Assembly (NCBI RefSeq): GCF_001870735.1
Contig: NZ_MORL01000004.1
Location: forward strand, 252,250 to 316,249
DNA length: 64,000 nucleotides
Source of the DNA: Arsenicibacter rosenii
GTDB taxonomy: Bacteria; Bacteroidota; Bacteroidia; Cytophagales; Spirosomataceae
Direction of reading: 5' to 3'
In this document: in pieces, positions 53,738-61,897 of the stretch
Layout: every line of letters begins with the position of its first letter
Numbering within the stretch: position 1 is the stretch's first letter
Made by a program: the position numbers and the translations under genes
The notes under the pieces: generated by a model
Seen by the model: the letters and a program-made list of their open reading frames with translations, nothing else
Told to the model about the DNA's origin: nothing
The model's database searches: none

Positions 53738-54628
53738 ATGCAACTGTTAACACCCGCTCCATGGCCGGATTACGAACTATTGGACAGCGGTAATTTCGAA
53801 AAATTAGAGCGGTTCGGCCGCTATACACTCGCCCGGCCCGAACCGCAGGCCATCTGGGACAAATCACTTTCCGAACAGGAATGGAAACGGCTGGCCGACG
53901 CATCTTTCCGACGCGACAAACAATCGCCTGAGCGCGGTGACTGGACCATCAGCCCGGGCATGCAAGTTCCGTGGATGATTAATTTCAGACAACAAGGCCT
54001 TGATTTACGCTTTAAGCTGGCCCTGACGACGTTCAAGCACGTGGGGATTTTTCCGGAACAGGCAACCAACTGGACCTTTATCCATGACCGGATTCAGGCG
54101 CTGCGTCAGCAGGGTGTCGAACGCCCGAAGGTGCTCAACCTGTTTGCCTATACGGGAGCCGCCTCCCTGGCCGCCCGTCAGGCCGGTTCAGACGTCACCC
54201 ACGTTGATGCGGTGAAGCAGGTGATCAGCTGGTCGCGTGAAAATATGGAAAACAGCCAGCTCGAAAACATCCGCTGGATTGTCGAAGATGCGCTCAAATT
54301 TGCCCGCCGCGAAGCCCGCCGTGGAAATACCTACCATGGCATCATCCTTGATCCGCCGGCCTATGGACGCGGTCCGGAAGGCGAAAAATGGGTGCTCGAA
54401 GAACATCTGAATACGCTGTTGCAGTCTTGTGCAGAATTGCTCGATAAAACAAACTTCTTTTTTATCATCAACCTGTATTCACTTGGTTTTTCGGCACTTA
54501 TCCTCGACAACCTGATTCAGCAACACTTCGGAAACCAGCCCAAAGCAGAATGGGGCGAACTGTTTCTGAACGATTCACACAAGAAACGCCTGCCACTTGG
54601 TGTCTTTTATCGGTTTTCTTCCATTTAA
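53738..54628 (+). CDS. Class I SAM-dependent rRNA-type methyltransferase (RlmI-like)
   Basis: A 296-residue enzyme. The SAM-binding motif I is VLNLFAYTGAASLAARQAGS (about residues 131-150), followed by DVTHVDAVKQVISWSRENM, and the catalytic loop GIILDPPAYGRGP with its DPPAYGRG motif. These fit the RlmI/RlmK-like methyltransferase family (SAM-dependent, mostly 23S rRNA or protein substrates). The PUA domain of RlmI is missing, so this is the shorter S-adenosylmethionine-dependent methyltransferase type. The substrate is inferred from family only. The gene lies 15 bases after the EVE gene, and its 3' end overlaps only unused frames. A new promoter for the next gene follows immediately (54635). 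Confidence 0.92.
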   Translation: MQLLTPAPWPDYELLDSGNFEKLERFGRYTLARPEPQAIWDKSLSEQEWKRLADASFRRDKQSPERGDWTISPGMQVPWMINFRQQGLDLRFKLALTTFKHVGIFPEQATNWTFIHDRIQALRQQGVERPKVLNLFAYTGAASLAARQAGSDVTHVDAVKQVISWSRENMENSQLENIRWIVEDALKFARREARRGNTYHGIILDPPAYGRGPEGEKWVLEEHLNTLLQSCAELLDKTNFFFIINLYSLGFSALILDNLIQQHFGNQPKAEWGELFLNDSHKKRLPLGVFYRFSSI

Positions 54629-54634
54629 AAGACG

Positions 54635-54642
54635 TATCTTTG
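54635..54642 (+). promoter_or_regulatory. Bacteroidota -7 promoter element of the TPR lipoprotein gene
   Basis: TATCTTTG, a good match to TAnnTTTG, is located 6 bases after the previous stop codon and 114 bases before the ATG at 54757. The 5' leader would be about 100 bases, with no obvious structure. Confidence 0.65.
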
Positions 54643-54756
54643 CGGAAGGTGAATAACACGTTTATTACCGGACACGATTACAGGACGGTATCTGGTACTA
54701 AAAATCCTGTTCAGCCTGTAATCCTGTCTTACAATTTTTTTTGTCAGTTAAACCGG

Positions 54757-55968
54757 ATGTGCCTTGGGGACGCTTTTAAATACATAGTATTAATTGGGCT
54801 GGTGCTGTCACTGGTAGCCTGTGGCGATAACGAACGCCGCCAGGCGCGTATTCCTCCCCTGCCCGACTGGGCCGACAGCAGCCGCAGCGAAGCCACCTTA
54901 CGTGCGTTGACCCGGGCTATCAATCAATCCTCTTCTCCCTACGCTTACGCCAAACGAGCTGCCCTGTATCTTTCTATGGAGAAAAGACAGGAAGCGCTCG
55001 AAGATATTGATGAAGCCATCAGCCGTAATGCCAACGTCGGTAGTTTTTATCTGATCCGGTCGCAGGTGTACCGCCTCATGAAGCAAATCCCGAAGGCGCT
55101 TGAAAATGCACAGCGGGCTGAGATTCTGGGCGTCGACACCCCCGAGCTTTATACGATTCTGGGCGATTTATACCAGCAGCAAAAGCAATTCGGTAAAGCA
55201 AGGCTGCACATTGCCCGTGCCCTGCAAATGGCCCCCTATGACGGAGAAGCGTATTTTTTCCAGGGGATTATTACGGCCTATCAGGGGGATACCGGCAAGG
55301 CAATCAGCCTTTACGAACATTCGCTCAGCCTGAAGCCCCGCTATCTGGCTACCTATAATCAGTTGTCGAATATTTATCGCGCGCTGGGTAACATAGAGCA
55401 GGCACTTGCCTACAACGAAAAGGCATCTACCTATTTCCCTGATAATGCAGAACTCTGGTATACCCGTGGCCTCACCCTGCAGAGCGGCGGGAAACTGGAA
55501 GAAGCCCTGGGCTGTTACCGGCAAACCGTAAAATTACAGACCAACTACTATCAGGCTCATTTTCAGTCGGGTCTGATTTACCAGAAATGGAAGAGTTACT
55601 TTCCGGCGCTGGCTAATTTCCAGAAAGTACAACAGTATAAACCGGATTACCCGCGGATTGATACCTACATCGGGCAGTGCCAGGAACAGGTTGGTCAGCT
55701 CGACGCAGCCATTGCGTCGTATACCAAAGCCAGTCAGCTCGATCCGGGTGATCAGTTGGCCGTAGCCGGCTTATACCGGGCGCAACGCCGGCAGATGGGC
55801 TATTATTACAACAGCCAGCAGACGACAGGAGGAACCGATAACAATACGCCGGCCATTAATCCGGCCGACACGGCGCGGTTACGCATTCAGGCCCTGCCGT
55901 CGCGGACACGGATACCAAGCCGTGGTGACTCAATTAACCGAACCATCAAACCAATCGGACAAAATTAA
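54757..55968 (+). CDS. TPR-repeat lipoprotein
   Basis: A 403-residue protein. ATG 54757 gives MCLGDAFKYIVLIGLVLSLV followed by the lipobox LVAC, so it is a lipoprotein; the frame open from 54550 overlaps the methyltransferase gene and lacks any family features there. About eight TPR units cover residues 55-345 (for example YAKRAALYLSMEKRQEALED, YFFQGIITAYQGDTGKAISL and LEEALGCYRQTVKLQTNYYQ). The C-terminal 55 residues are polar and probably disordered. TPR lipoproteins often assist outer-membrane assembly or polysaccharide systems in Bacteroidota. thrS follows 62 bases downstream. The partner protein is unknown. Confidence 0.9.
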   Translation: MCLGDAFKYIVLIGLVLSLVACGDNERRQARIPPLPDWADSSRSEATLRALTRAINQSSSPYAYAKRAALYLSMEKRQEALEDIDEAISRNANVGSFYLIRSQVYRLMKQIPKALENAQRAEILGVDTPELYTILGDLYQQQKQFGKARLHIARALQMAPYDGEAYFFQGIITAYQGDTGKAISLYEHSLSLKPRYLATYNQLSNIYRALGNIEQALAYNEKASTYFPDNAELWYTRGLTLQSGGKLEEALGCYRQTVKLQTNYYQAHFQSGLIYQKWKSYFPALANFQKVQQYKPDYPRIDTYIGQCQEQVGQLDAAIASYTKASQLDPGDQLAVAGLYRAQRRQMGYYYNSQQTTGGTDNNTPAINPADTARLRIQALPSRTRIPSRGDSINRTIKPIGQN

Positions 55969-56030
55969 GTAGGGTACCATCAGTCCTTTATGGCCGGTGG
56001 TACCGTATGAATGATTAACTATTTATAACT

Positions 56031-57974
56031 ATGACTGCACAGGACGTAATGATCCGTGTGACGCTCCCCGACGGAAGCGTGCGGGAATACCCCAAAGGAA
56101 GTACCAGCCTCGACATTGCCACCAGTATCAGCGAAGGCCTTGCCCGCAATGTGCTGGCCGCCAAGGTTAATGGAATTGTTCAGGATGCAACGCTTCCGAT
56201 CGATGCCGATGCTACGGTGCAATTGTTGACGTGGAATGACCCTGAAGGTAAGTCTACGTTCTGGCACTCATCGGCCCACTTACTGGCCGAAGCACTCGAA
56301 TCGCTTTATCCGAACGTAAAATTCGCCATCGGTCCGCCGATCGAAAACGGCTTTTATTATGACATCGACCTGAACGGTCAGCACTTTTCGCAGGAAGACT
56401 TCAAGAAGGTTGAAGACAAAATGCTGGAACTGGCCCGTCAGAAAAATGCCTACGTCCGGAAAGCCGTGCCGAAAGACGAAGCCATCGCTTATTTCGAAGA
56501 AAAAGGCGATCCGTATAAGGTAGAGCTGTTGCAGGACCTTCAGGATGGCAACATTACGTTCTATACCCAGGGCAATTTCACCGACCTGTGCCGCGGTCCG
56601 CACATCCCGAACACCGGTTTTATCAAGGCATCCAAAATCATGAACGTGGCTGGTGCATACTGGCGCGGTGATGAAAAAAATAAAATGCTGACGCGGGTGT
56701 ATGCCATCACGTTCCCCAAACAGAAGGAACTGGATGAGTACCTGCACCGGCTGGAAGAAGCCAAAAAGCGGGACCACCGTAAGCTGGGTAAAGAGCTGGA
56801 AATCTTCACCTTCTCCGAAAAGGTTGGTCAGGGCTTACCGCTGTGGCTGCCCAAAGGAGCCCTGCTGCGCGAACGTCTGGAAAACTTCCTGCGCCGGGCA
56901 CAGGTACGGGCCGGTTACTCACCCGTTGTAACACCGCACATTGGTGGTAAGCAGTTGTATGTAACCTCCGGCCACTGGGATAAGTACGGCAAAGACTCCT
57001 TCCAGCCGATCCATACGCCGGAAGAAGGCGAAGAGTTCATGCTCAAGCCCATGAACTGCCCGCATCACTGCGAAATCTATAAGTCGAAGCCACGGTCTTA
57101 CCGCGACCTGCCGCTGCGACTGGCCGAATTCGGGACCGTATACCGCTACGAGCAGTCAGGCGAGCTGCACGGCCTGACCCGGGTGCGGGGCTTTACGCAG
57201 GACGATGCCCACATCTTCTGCCGCCCGGATCAGGTAAAAGAAGAGTTTATCAAGGTAATTGATCTGGTGCTTTACGTCTTCCGGTCGTTGGGCTTTGACG
57301 ACTTCAGCGCGCAGATTTCGCTCCGCGACCCGAACGAGCCGGGCAAATACATCGGCTCCGACGATCTGTGGGAAAAAGCCGAATCGGCCATCATCGAAGC
57401 TGCCGCCGAAAAAGGCCTCAATACCGTAACCGAACTTGGCGAAGCCGCCTTCTACGGTCCGAAACTGGACTTTATGGTACGCGATGCGCTGGGCCGGAAG
57501 TGGCAGTTAGGCACGATTCAGGTCGACTATAACCTGCCGAACCGCTTTGAGCTGGAATATACCGGTGCCGACAACCAGAAGCATCGTCCGGTTATGATTC
57601 ACCGGGCGCCGTTTGGTTCACTGGAGCGCTTTATCGCGATTCTGATCGAAAACACCGCCGGTAATTTCCCGCTGTGGCTGTCGCCGGAACAGATCGTTAT
57701 TCTGCCGATTTCCGAGAAGTTTGAAGACTATGCCAACGAGCTGTTCTTTATCCTTCAGGAGCAGGATATCCGTGGTTTTGTGGATCACCGCGACGAAAAA
57801 ATCGGCCGGAAAATCCGGGATGCGGAAGTTACCAAGGTACCGTTCATGCTCATCGTTGGTGAGAAGGAACAGGCCGAAGGCAAGGTTTCTGTACGCCGGA
57901 AAGGTCAGGGCGACTTAGGCAGCATGACCATCGACGAGTTCGTCAACGTTTTCAAAGCGGAAGTAAAAGTTTAA
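56031..57974 (+). CDS. thrS: Threonyl-tRNA synthetase
   Basis: A 647-residue class II aminoacyl-tRNA synthetase. Order: TGS domain ([20 protein letters not shown], residues 5-65), editing domain with the [12 protein letters not shown] and [12 protein letters not shown] motifs, the catalytic core and the anticodon-binding domain. Core motifs are [20 protein letters not shown] and [10 protein letters not shown], with the zinc ligand Cys343. The anticodon-binding domain has [14 protein letters not shown] and [13 protein letters not shown]. Length fits the family. It charges tRNA-Thr and clears mischarged serine. infC, rpmI and rplT follow on the same strand, an order widely conserved in bacteria. 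A stable hairpin sits between thrS and infC (57988-58028). Confidence 0.98.
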   Translation: MTAQDVMIRVTLPDGSVREYPKGSTSLDIATSISEGLARNVLAAKVNGIVQDATLPIDADATVQLLTWNDPEGKSTFWHSSAHLLAEALESLYPNVKFAIGPPIENGFYYDIDLNGQHFSQEDFKKVEDKMLELARQKNAYVRKAVPKDEAIAYFEEKGDPYKVELLQDLQDGNITFYTQGNFTDLCRGPHIPNTGFIKASKIMNVAGAYWRGDEKNKMLTRVYAITFPKQKELDEYLHRLEEAKKRDHRKLGKELEIFTFSEKVGQGLPLWLPKGALLRERLENFLRRAQVRAGYSPVVTPHIGGKQLYVTSGHWDKYGKDSFQPIHTPEEGEEFMLKPMNCPHHCEIYKSKPRSYRDLPLRLAEFGTVYRYEQSGELHGLTRVRGFTQDDAHIFCRPDQVKEEFIKVIDLVLYVFRSLGFDDFSAQISLRDPNEPGKYIGSDDLWEKAESAIIEAAAEKGLNTVTELGEAAFYGPKLDFMVRDALGRKWQLGTIQVDYNLPNRFELEYTGADNQKHRPVMIHRAPFGSLERFIAILIENTAGNFPLWLSPEQIVILPISEKFEDYANELFFILQEQDIRGFVDHRDEKIGRKIRDAEVTKVPFMLIVGEKEQAEGKVSVRRKGQGDLGSMTIDEFVNVFKAEVKV

Positions 57975-57987
57975 TAAATAAGAGAGG

Positions 57988-58028
57988 GTATCAGCAGCTT
58001 GCTCCTGACAGACAAGCTACTGATACCT
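57988..58028 (+). terminator. Hairpin between thrS and infC
   Basis: GGTATCAG, a bulged C and AGCTTG pair with CAAGCT, a bulged A and CTGATACC (57988-58028), a 14-bp stem with an 11-base loop. It begins 14 bases after the thrS stop. No T-tract follows, so it could be a weak terminator, an mRNA-stabilising hairpin or a control element. Confidence 0.55.
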
Positions 58029-58141
58029 GATTTGTAATCCTTGATAAAATTTGCGCTGAATTAACAAATTCAGTATTTTCCCGAAACTTTTCACGGGACC
58101 TGACGTTATCAGGGAAATATTTGTATCACTAACCAGTTTAT

Positions 58142-58696
58142 ATGGCATTACCCCAGCGCAGGCCACCACGTCGCGTGGTTGAAGAACCCTACCGAATTAA
58201 CGATCGTATCCAGGCCCGTGAAGTGCGGGTTGTCGGAGAAAACGTAGAGCAAGGTATTTACAATATCCAGCAGGCGAAAGCCATGGCACAGGCACAAAAC
58301 CTTGATCTGGTAGAAATTTCGCCTAACGCAACCCCTCCTGTCTGCCGCATCATTGATTATTCTAAGTTCAAGTACGAACAAAAGAAAAAGCAGAAGGAAA
58401 TAAAGGCAAACGCCCAGAAAGTTGTTATCAAAGAAATTCGTTTCGGCCCGAACACCGATGACCATGACTTTGAATTCAAACTAAAACACGCCATCAACTT
58501 CCTGAAGGAAGGAGCGAAAGTAAAAGCATACGTTCAGTTTGTTGGCCGGGCTATCGTTTTTAAAGAACGCGGCTTCCAGTTACTCGATCGTTTTGCAAAA
58601 GGGCTCGAAGAGCATGGCAAACTAGAATCAGAAGCAAAGCTTGAAGGTAAGCGCATGAGCATTTTCGTGGCGCCTAAGCAAGTGATAAAAAAATAA
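58142..58696 (+). CDS. infC: Translation initiation factor IF-3
   Basis: A 184-residue factor that binds the 30S subunit and checks start-codon selection. The N-terminal domain ([20 protein letters not shown]) and the C-terminal domain ([20 protein letters not shown] and then [18 protein letters not shown]) are separated by the lysine-rich helix [16 protein letters not shown]. An arginine-rich N-terminal leader ([15 protein letters not shown]) precedes them. The start codon is a plain ATG, unlike the AUU of enterobacterial infC, so the classic self-regulation through a rare start codon does not apply. It follows thrS and precedes rpmI. Confidence 0.98.
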   Translation: MALPQRRPPRRVVEEPYRINDRIQAREVRVVGENVEQGIYNIQQAKAMAQAQNLDLVEISPNATPPVCRIIDYSKFKYEQKKKQKEIKANAQKVVIKEIRFGPNTDDHDFEFKLKHAINFLKEGAKVKAYVQFVGRAIVFKERGFQLLDRFAKGLEEHGKLESEAKLEGKRMSIFVAPKQVIKK

Positions 58697-58714
58697 CCTG
58701 TTTGATCAGGAGCA

Positions 58715-58788
58715 GGGAGAAGCAGACGCTTTCAGGGAAAGTTTTTAATTTTTCCGGATAAGCATTGCTTCTCCCTTTCTTTATTTTT
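58715..58788 (+). terminator. Hairpin and T-rich stretch after infC
   Basis: GGGAGAAGCA (58715-58724) pairs with TGCTTCTCCC (58766-58775), enclosing an AT-rich loop, and is followed by TTTCTTTATTTTT. It is a probable terminator or attenuator 18 bases after the infC stop and just upstream of the rpmI promoter element. Confidence 0.6.
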
Positions 58789-58791
58789 CCG

Positions 58792-58799
58792 TATCTTTG
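58792..58799 (+). promoter_or_regulatory. Bacteroidota -7 promoter element of rpmI-rplT
   Basis: TATCTTTG, the same element as at 54635, lies 38 bases before the rpmI ATG. It suggests that the ribosomal-protein genes are transcribed separately from infC. Confidence 0.65.
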
Positions 58800-58837
58800 C
58801 GGCCTGTTTACTTTTTTACATTTAGCGGTTCAATCTA

Positions 58838-59032
58838 ATGCCTAAATTAAAAACAAACTCGGCAGCCAAAAAGCGTTTCAAGCTGACAGGCACCGGGAAA
58901 ATCAAGCGGAAGCATGCCTTCCACAGTCACATTCTGACTAAGAAAAGCACAAAGCGGAAGCGCAATCTGGTTCATACGTCACTGGTTCATACCAGCAACG
59001 AAGACCGGATCAAGGCTCTGTTGAAAGTGTAA
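58838..59032 (+). CDS. rpmI: Large-subunit ribosomal protein bL35
   Basis: A 64-residue basic ribosomal protein. The sequence [20 protein letters not shown], then [17 protein letters not shown] and TKRKRNL, is typical of bL35. It binds 23S rRNA in the large subunit. A TATCTTTG promoter precedes it, and rplT follows after 151 bases. That gap contains short stems (for example AGGAGC/GCTCCT at about 59091-59105), which could belong to a control region. Confidence 0.97.
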   Translation: MPKLKTNSAAKKRFKLTGTGKIKRKHAFHSHILTKKSTKRKRNLVHTSLVHTSNEDRIKALLKV

Positions 59033-59183
59033 TTGTCGGTTTGTCCGATTGGGTAGCGCCGCCTGCCGGCGTCTGTACCCTGCTAAATTATTAGGAGCAC
59101 CGCTCCTGGTTTAACGTTTCACCCGATGGTCGGTCTTAAGTGCAGTCTAATGCCACCGGCAGTCAAAAAACAACTATTACAAA

Positions 59184-59528
59184 ATGCCACGTTCCGTCAA
59201 TCACGTTGCGTCACGCGCACGCCGGAAAAAATTCATGAAGCTGGCCAAAGGTTATTTCGGCCGGCGTAAAAACGTTTGGACAGTAGCGAAAAACGCTATT
59301 GAAAAAGGTTTACAGTACGCATACCGCGACCGTCGCGCCAAGAAACGGGATTTCCGTGCTCTCTGGATTCAGCGTATCAACGCTGGTGCCCGCATCAACG
59401 GTCTGTCATACTCAGCCCTGATGGGTGCCCTCAACAAATCGGGAATTGAATTGAACCGCAAAGTTCTGGCTGACCTGGCCATGAACCATCCCGAGGCGTT
59501 CAAAGCCATTGTTGACAAAGTCAAGTAG
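59184..59528 (+). CDS. rplT: Large-subunit ribosomal protein bL20
   Basis: A 114-residue basic protein. [20 protein letters not shown] and [20 protein letters not shown] followed by [20 protein letters not shown] are the bL20 signatures. It is needed early in 50S assembly and in many bacteria also represses its own operon by binding the mRNA leader. Such a site was not identified here, but the 151-base gap before it contains stem structures. A tandem repeat array starts directly after the stop codon. Confidence 0.98.
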   Translation: MPRSVNHVASRARRKKFMKLAKGYFGRRKNVWTVAKNAIEKGLQYAYRDRRAKKRDFRALWIQRINAGARINGLSYSALMGALNKSGIELNRKVLADLAMNHPEAFKAIVDKVK

Positions 59529-59786
59529 GGGCGCCCCCACGTGGGCGCCCGATTCGAATTGAGTTCATCACGTCCACGTGGGCGCCCGATTCGAATTGAG
59601 TTCATCACGTCCACGTGGGCGCCCGATTCCCCGAATTAAGTTCATCACGTCCACGTGGGCACCCGATTCCCCGAATTGAGTTCATCACGTCCACGTGAGC
59701 GCCCGATTCCCCGAATTAAGTTCATCACGTCCACGTGGGCGCCCGATTCCCCGAATTGAGTTCATCACGTCCACGTGAGCGCCCGA
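59529..59786. repeat. Tandem array with CACGTG cores after rplT
   Basis: CACGTG occurs at 59538, 59575, 59612, 59652, 59692, 59732 and 59772, giving unit lengths 37, 37, 40, 40, 40, 40. The unit core is CACGTGGGCGCCCGATTC followed by GAATTGAG or CCCGAATTAAG and TTCATCACGTC. The last four units alternate TTAAG/GGGC and TTGAG/GAGC, forming an 80-base higher-order repeat. The array begins 1 base after the rplT stop, with the palindrome GGGCGCCC/GGGCGCCC at 59529-59550. It has no coding character. Confidence 0.92.
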
Positions 59787-59811
59787 CACAAACACTGGTC
59801 ATTCCAGATGC

Positions 59812-59844
59812 AAAAAAGGCGAGCCGACATGGCCCGCCTTTTTT
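59812..59844 (+). terminator. Rho-independent terminator downstream of the rplT repeat array
   Basis: AAAAAAGGC (59812-59820) pairs with GCCTTTTTT (59836-59844), with an inner GCC/GGC pairing and a short loop. The T-tract lies within the right arm. It probably ends the rpmI-rplT transcript after the repeat array. Confidence 0.85.
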
Positions 59845-59901
59845 GTTATGCTATGCTCATGGGACGCAACATCTTTTGGATTGGCCACATGATAACAACA
59901 T

Positions 59902-59923
59902 GGGCGGCCACGTGGGGTCGCCC
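59902..59923. repeat. Second CACGTG palindrome near rplT
   Basis: GGGCGGCC (59902-59909) pairs with GGTCGCCC (59916-59923) with one mismatch around ACGTGG. It is nearly identical to the palindrome at 15590-15611, including the following CCG. It lies 30 bases from the 3' end of the NuiA-like gene (minus strand) and may terminate that gene. Confidence 0.7.
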
Positions 59924-59952
59924 GAACGAAGGCATGGACCAGCCCATTGGTG

Positions 59953-60393
59953 TTAGGTTTCGATAACGCGGGTTTTCAGACCGGCACGGCCGGACCCGTC
60001 GGGCAAACGACCCAGCAGGTATACATCCACCTCCGTATCGCCCACGCGGAATACCTGACAGTCCGTCAGCGACGCAAGTGCTTCCTGAATCCGGCGGTAC
60101 GTAGCGGTACGTGCCTTTTCTTCATCGCCGTACCAGTCCTGTTCTGTCGTTACCGGCTCCCAGAACCAATCCGTTGTCGATTCTTCAACGTAAACCGAAG
60201 GCGGCAGCATCAGCCATTCTTTAATCTGACTGACGGTTAAGGGCTCTTCCTGCTTCAGGTAGCAGGTTACGTAGGTAACAGCCTCGTCAGATTCACTGGG
60301 ATATAAGACGTTTTCAAGCAAAGGCGTTACCTGAGATTCTAATTGGTTATTTCCTTCTTCGGATATGTTACTATTTTCGGTATTGTCCGTCAT
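59953..60393 (-). CDS. NuiA-family (nuclease A inhibitor-like) protein
   Basis: A 146-residue acidic protein. After a polar 20-residue leader it shows VTPLLENVLYPSESDEAVTY, KQEEPLTVSQIKEWLMLPP, DWFWEPVTTEQDW and VDVYLLGRLPDGSGRAGLKT, the pattern of the nuclease A inhibitor family. The founding member from Anabaena blocks the DNA/RNA nuclease NucA; in other bacteria the function is unknown. No nuclease gene lies nearby. The gene is alone, divergent from the DUF937-like gene. Confidence 0.8.
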   Translation of the reverse strand: MTDNTENSNISEEGNNQLESQVTPLLENVLYPSESDEAVTYVTCYLKQEEPLTVSQIKEWLMLPPSVYVEESTTDWFWEPVTTEQDWYGDEEKARTATYRRIQEALASLTDCQVFRVGDTEVDVYLLGRLPDGSGRAGLKTRVIET

Positions 60394-60517
60394 AAGATCG
60401 AAAAGCTTTACAGCAAATTAAACAGATATGCTGATTGCTGTGTCTTTTTTCATTTATTTTTAGGCCTGTTCTCAATATTCGTATAAACCGGGCTTAACCC
60501 TAAAAACAGTTACACTC

Positions 60518-61099
60518 ATGTTAGAAACCCTGTTGAATCTGGTGCGCGAATCATCCGGCGACGCCATTGTTAACAACCCAGCCATCCCTAACCAGCATAA
60601 TGAAGCCGCTATCGAAACCGTATTAAGCGGTATTACCAACGGTTTGCAGCAGCAAGCCCAAGGCGGCAACATTGGTGGTTTGCTAAGCACCATTTTAGGC
60701 CAGGGCGGCGGTGTGTCTGCTTCCAATCCGATGGTTAACGGCATGGTCAGCAACATCGTCGGCAATCTGATGGGCAAACTTGGTGTTTCGGAGACAGTTG
60801 CGCAAGGCATTGCCGCAACTGTTGTCCCGATGGTACTCAGCAAACTTTTTACCAAAGCAACCGACCCGAACGATTCAAGTGTTGATGTGGGCAGCATCAT
60901 GGGCGCCGCTACAGGCAATCAGAATGCCGGCAATATCGACTGGATGGGCATGGCATCTACCGCCATGGCCGACGGAAAACTGGATATGAGCGATGTGATG
61001 CGCGTGGCCGGTGGTTTAATGGGCGGCGGCAACACAGGCGGCGGTCAGCAGGCAGGTGGCCTTGGTGGCTTGCTGGGCGGTCTGTTCGGCGGCAAATAG
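60518..61099 (+). CDS. DUF937-like glycine-rich protein
   Basis: A 193-residue protein. MLETLLNLVRESSGDAIVNN is followed by glycine/glutamine-rich repeats (LQQQAQGGNIGGLLSTILGQ, VSNIVGNLMGKLGVSETVAQ, then a GGGNTGGGQQAGGLGG tail). The helical segments and Gly-rich linkers match the DUF937/YidB-like group. Function is unknown in the family. It lacks a signal peptide. It is divergent from the NuiA-like gene, with 124 bases between, and is followed by a hairpin terminator. Confidence 0.85.
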   Translation: MLETLLNLVRESSGDAIVNNPAIPNQHNEAAIETVLSGITNGLQQQAQGGNIGGLLSTILGQGGGVSASNPMVNGMVSNIVGNLMGKLGVSETVAQGIAATVVPMVLSKLFTKATDPNDSSVDVGSIMGAATGNQNAGNIDWMGMASTAMADGKLDMSDVMRVAGGLMGGGNTGGGQQAGGLGGLLGGLFGGK

Positions 61100-61133
61100 T
61101 CGCGTTCATTCTCCTTTCCGGCTTTTTTTGTTG

Positions 61134-61160
61134 AGGCAAGCATAAGCTTGCCTTTACTTT
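61134..61160 (+). terminator. Terminator of the DUF937-like gene
   Basis: AGGCAAGC and GCTTGCCT (61134-61141 and 61146-61153) pair over a 4-base loop, followed by TACTTTTT. It lies 35 bases after the stop codon. Confidence 0.75.
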
Positions 61161-61178
61161 TTCCGATCCAGCCAGCCT

Positions 61179-61376
61179 ATGCAGACACTTTTTGCGCTGA
61201 TCCAACAGATCAAACCCATGCCCGATAACTTTGAACAGGAACTAAGTACTCTTCTGACACCACAACAATTCCGTAAACACGATCTGATTCTGCGCGCCGG
61301 TACAACCTCAAACCGGATCTTTTTCATGGAAACCGGCCTTGCCCGCCGGTTCGTTCGCATTTATCCATACCGGTGA
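61179..61376 (+). pseudogene. Truncated Crp/Fnr-type regulator (first 65 codons)
   Basis: The frame starts MQTLFALIQQIKPMPDNFEQ and continues ELSTLLTPQQFRKHDLILRA, then FFMETGLARRFVRIYPYR and stops. This is the start of a cyclic-nucleotide-binding (Crp/Fnr) regulator; the jelly-roll and the helix-turn-helix are missing. The break comes directly before an unrelated membrane-protein frame, so a deletion or rearrangement has removed the rest. It is considered non-functional. Confidence 0.65.
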
Positions 61377-61389
61377 CGGAACCATCTTT

Positions 61390-61683
61390 ATGCCACTGCT
61401 TATGTGGCTATTCCTTTACTTATTCGTACCTACAGTAGCTAACCTGATTACGCTGCTGATTCTCGCCTGCTGGGGCTATCTGCTGGCAGCCGCCCTGTAT
61501 TCCCGTTTCAGGCAAAGCGAGTTAACGGTATCAGTGGTTATCATGCTGGCCTTACCCATTGGCTTAGCCTTCCTGCGGGCCACCCCTTTCCTATCGTTTA
61601 GCCAGACATCACTGTTGGTGTGGCTCCCGTGTCTGCTCTTTACCCTATCCGGCTATTTCTATATTTTGATCCGCAAGCATTGA
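61390..61683 (+). CDS. Small three-helix membrane protein, possibly a remnant
   Basis: Up to 97 residues from ATG 61390: MPLLMWLFLYLFVPTVANLI, then helices around LILACWGYLLAAALYSRF, SVVIMLALPIGLAFLRA and LLVWLPCLLFTLSGYFYIL, ending RKH. The frame is open upstream too (from 61339) but overlaps the Crp/Fnr fragment in another phase. No family was recognised. It may be a real small membrane protein or the end of a deleted gene fused to the regulator fragment. Confidence 0.4.
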   Translation: MPLLMWLFLYLFVPTVANLITLLILACWGYLLAAALYSRFRQSELTVSVVIMLALPIGLAFLRATPFLSFSQTSLLVWLPCLLFTLSGYFYILIRKH

Positions 61684-61897
61684 CCAGCTTTATTCATACT
61701 TGCCATGCAACAGCTATCACCCGAATCCGCCAGGACGGCTGACTTTGTCAGGATAACCCGTCGACTTGTCTCGTTCGTTCGGATTCCCCTGCCAATCTGT
61801 CACGATTTTACGCAAATTTACGGGCTGGCATATTGCTTGATAGGATAGGTATAACTGACATTTAGAACACAAAGCATAAACATAGCAATAAACCATC

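Noticed and set aside
54550-54756. N-terminal extension of the TPR lipoprotein overlapping the methyltransferase gene
   Set aside because: It contains the promoter element at 54635 and would precede the lipobox by about 90 residues.
58142-58144. Non-standard start codon of infC as in enterobacteria
   Set aside because: The start is a regular ATG.
59529-59786. Possible CRISPR array after rplT
   Set aside because: The whole 37/40-base unit is repeated and no variable spacer separates the copies.
61684-61897. CIRCE heat-shock operator upstream of dnaK
   Set aside because: No TTAGCACTC-N9-GAGTGCTAA-like inverted repeat is present.
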